A stretch of 21,826 nt of DNA from NCBI GenBank assembly GCA_934230415.1, contig CAKQEW010000010.1, positions 1-21,826 of the forward strand. The letters run 5' to 3'. The first letter of the stretch is position 1. Each line of letters begins with the position of its first letter. Made by a program: the position numbers and the translations under genes. Positions 21,732 through 21,826 of the stretch are shown in pieces. This stretch comes from an uncultured Alphaproteobacteria bacterium. GTDB taxonomy: Bacteria > Pseudomonadota > Alphaproteobacteria > Rs-D84. The notes under the pieces are model-generated. The model saw only the letters and a list, made by a program, of their open reading frames with translations. It ran no database searches and was not told the origin of the DNA.

Positions 21732-21826
21732 TTATTTCTGGCGCGCCCTGCAGGACTGGCTGACGCCGCCCTTGCAAAATCCACCTTTGTTAAAACTACG
21801 GTGGACCGGCGTGCTTCCGCCTTTTT
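21732..21826 (-). CDS. C-terminal end of an unidentified reading frame, truncated by the window
   Basis: A minus-strand frame enters from beyond the right edge and ends at 21732. The visible part is about 31 residues: GGSTPVHRSFNKGGFCKG, then GVSQSCRARQK and stop. I recognise no domain. A terminator follows it. The segment also contains CCACC/GGTGG and other short inverted repeats, so it could be a repeat rather than a gene. Confidence 0.3.
   Translation of the reverse strand, partial: KGGSTPVHRSFNKGGFCKGGVSQSCRARQK

Noticed and set aside
1..21826. A recombinase gene for the inversion inside the window
   Set aside because: I found no tyrosine recombinase R-H-R-Y pattern and no serine invertase N-terminus in the listed proteins, so the enzyme must be encoded elsewhere.

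Overview
The window looks like chromosomal DNA of an alphaproteobacterium, probably an uncultured, possibly host-associated lineage. This is inference: the UvrA carries the CPVSG variant I associate with alphaproteobacterial UvrA, and the housekeeping genes (tlyA, aroK, prfA, hisS, tkt, rnhA, rlmE, uvrA, rodZ, dusB, a DivIC/FtsB-like gene, tspO) are of Gram-negative type. No rRNA, tRNA, CRISPR array, transposase or recombinase gene was recognised.

Left part (1-5.1 kb), accessory. tlyA (minus) is divergent from a plus-strand operon made of a secreted cysteine-rich protein, a GT2 glycosyltransferase and a GT8 glycosyltransferase, joined by overlapping start and stop codons. A second cysteine-rich gene follows, then a short remnant of a glycosyltransferase end and a G-poor gene desert. 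Each cysteine-rich gene is preceded by a 124-bp element made of two inverted 28-bp sites around a 68-bp core that holds a sigma70-type promoter. The flanks of the two elements match in direct orientation, but the cores match (52 of 68 positions, no gaps) only when one is reverse-complemented. The promoter points toward the gene at the first locus and away from it at the second. This is the signature of a site-specific, phase-variable promoter-inversion system, caught in two opposite states. It would switch a surface or secreted cysteine-rich protein and, at the first locus, two glycosyltransferases. The invertase is not in the window.

Middle (5.1-13.3 kb), mostly housekeeping. It holds aroK-mscL (14-nt overlap), a divergent outer-membrane beta-barrel protein, hisS-prfA, and tkt followed by a 53-residue secreted peptide gene and a YgjP-type metallopeptidase, divergent from rnhA. 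Convergent genes share bidirectional terminators.

Right part (13.3-21.8 kb). A third member of the cysteine-rich family lies behind a roughly 235-nt leader with several mutually exclusive helices. Next comes the operon uvrA, an orphan SRP54 M-domain protein with no GTPase domain, a 99-residue unknown and rlmE. Then come dusB-rodZ, a DivIC/FtsB-like gene and tspO. At the edge is the end of a minus-strand reading frame that leaves the window. Several operon-head genes have a -10 hexamer 6-8 nt before the start codon and no Shine-Dalgarno sequence, suggesting leaderless mRNAs.
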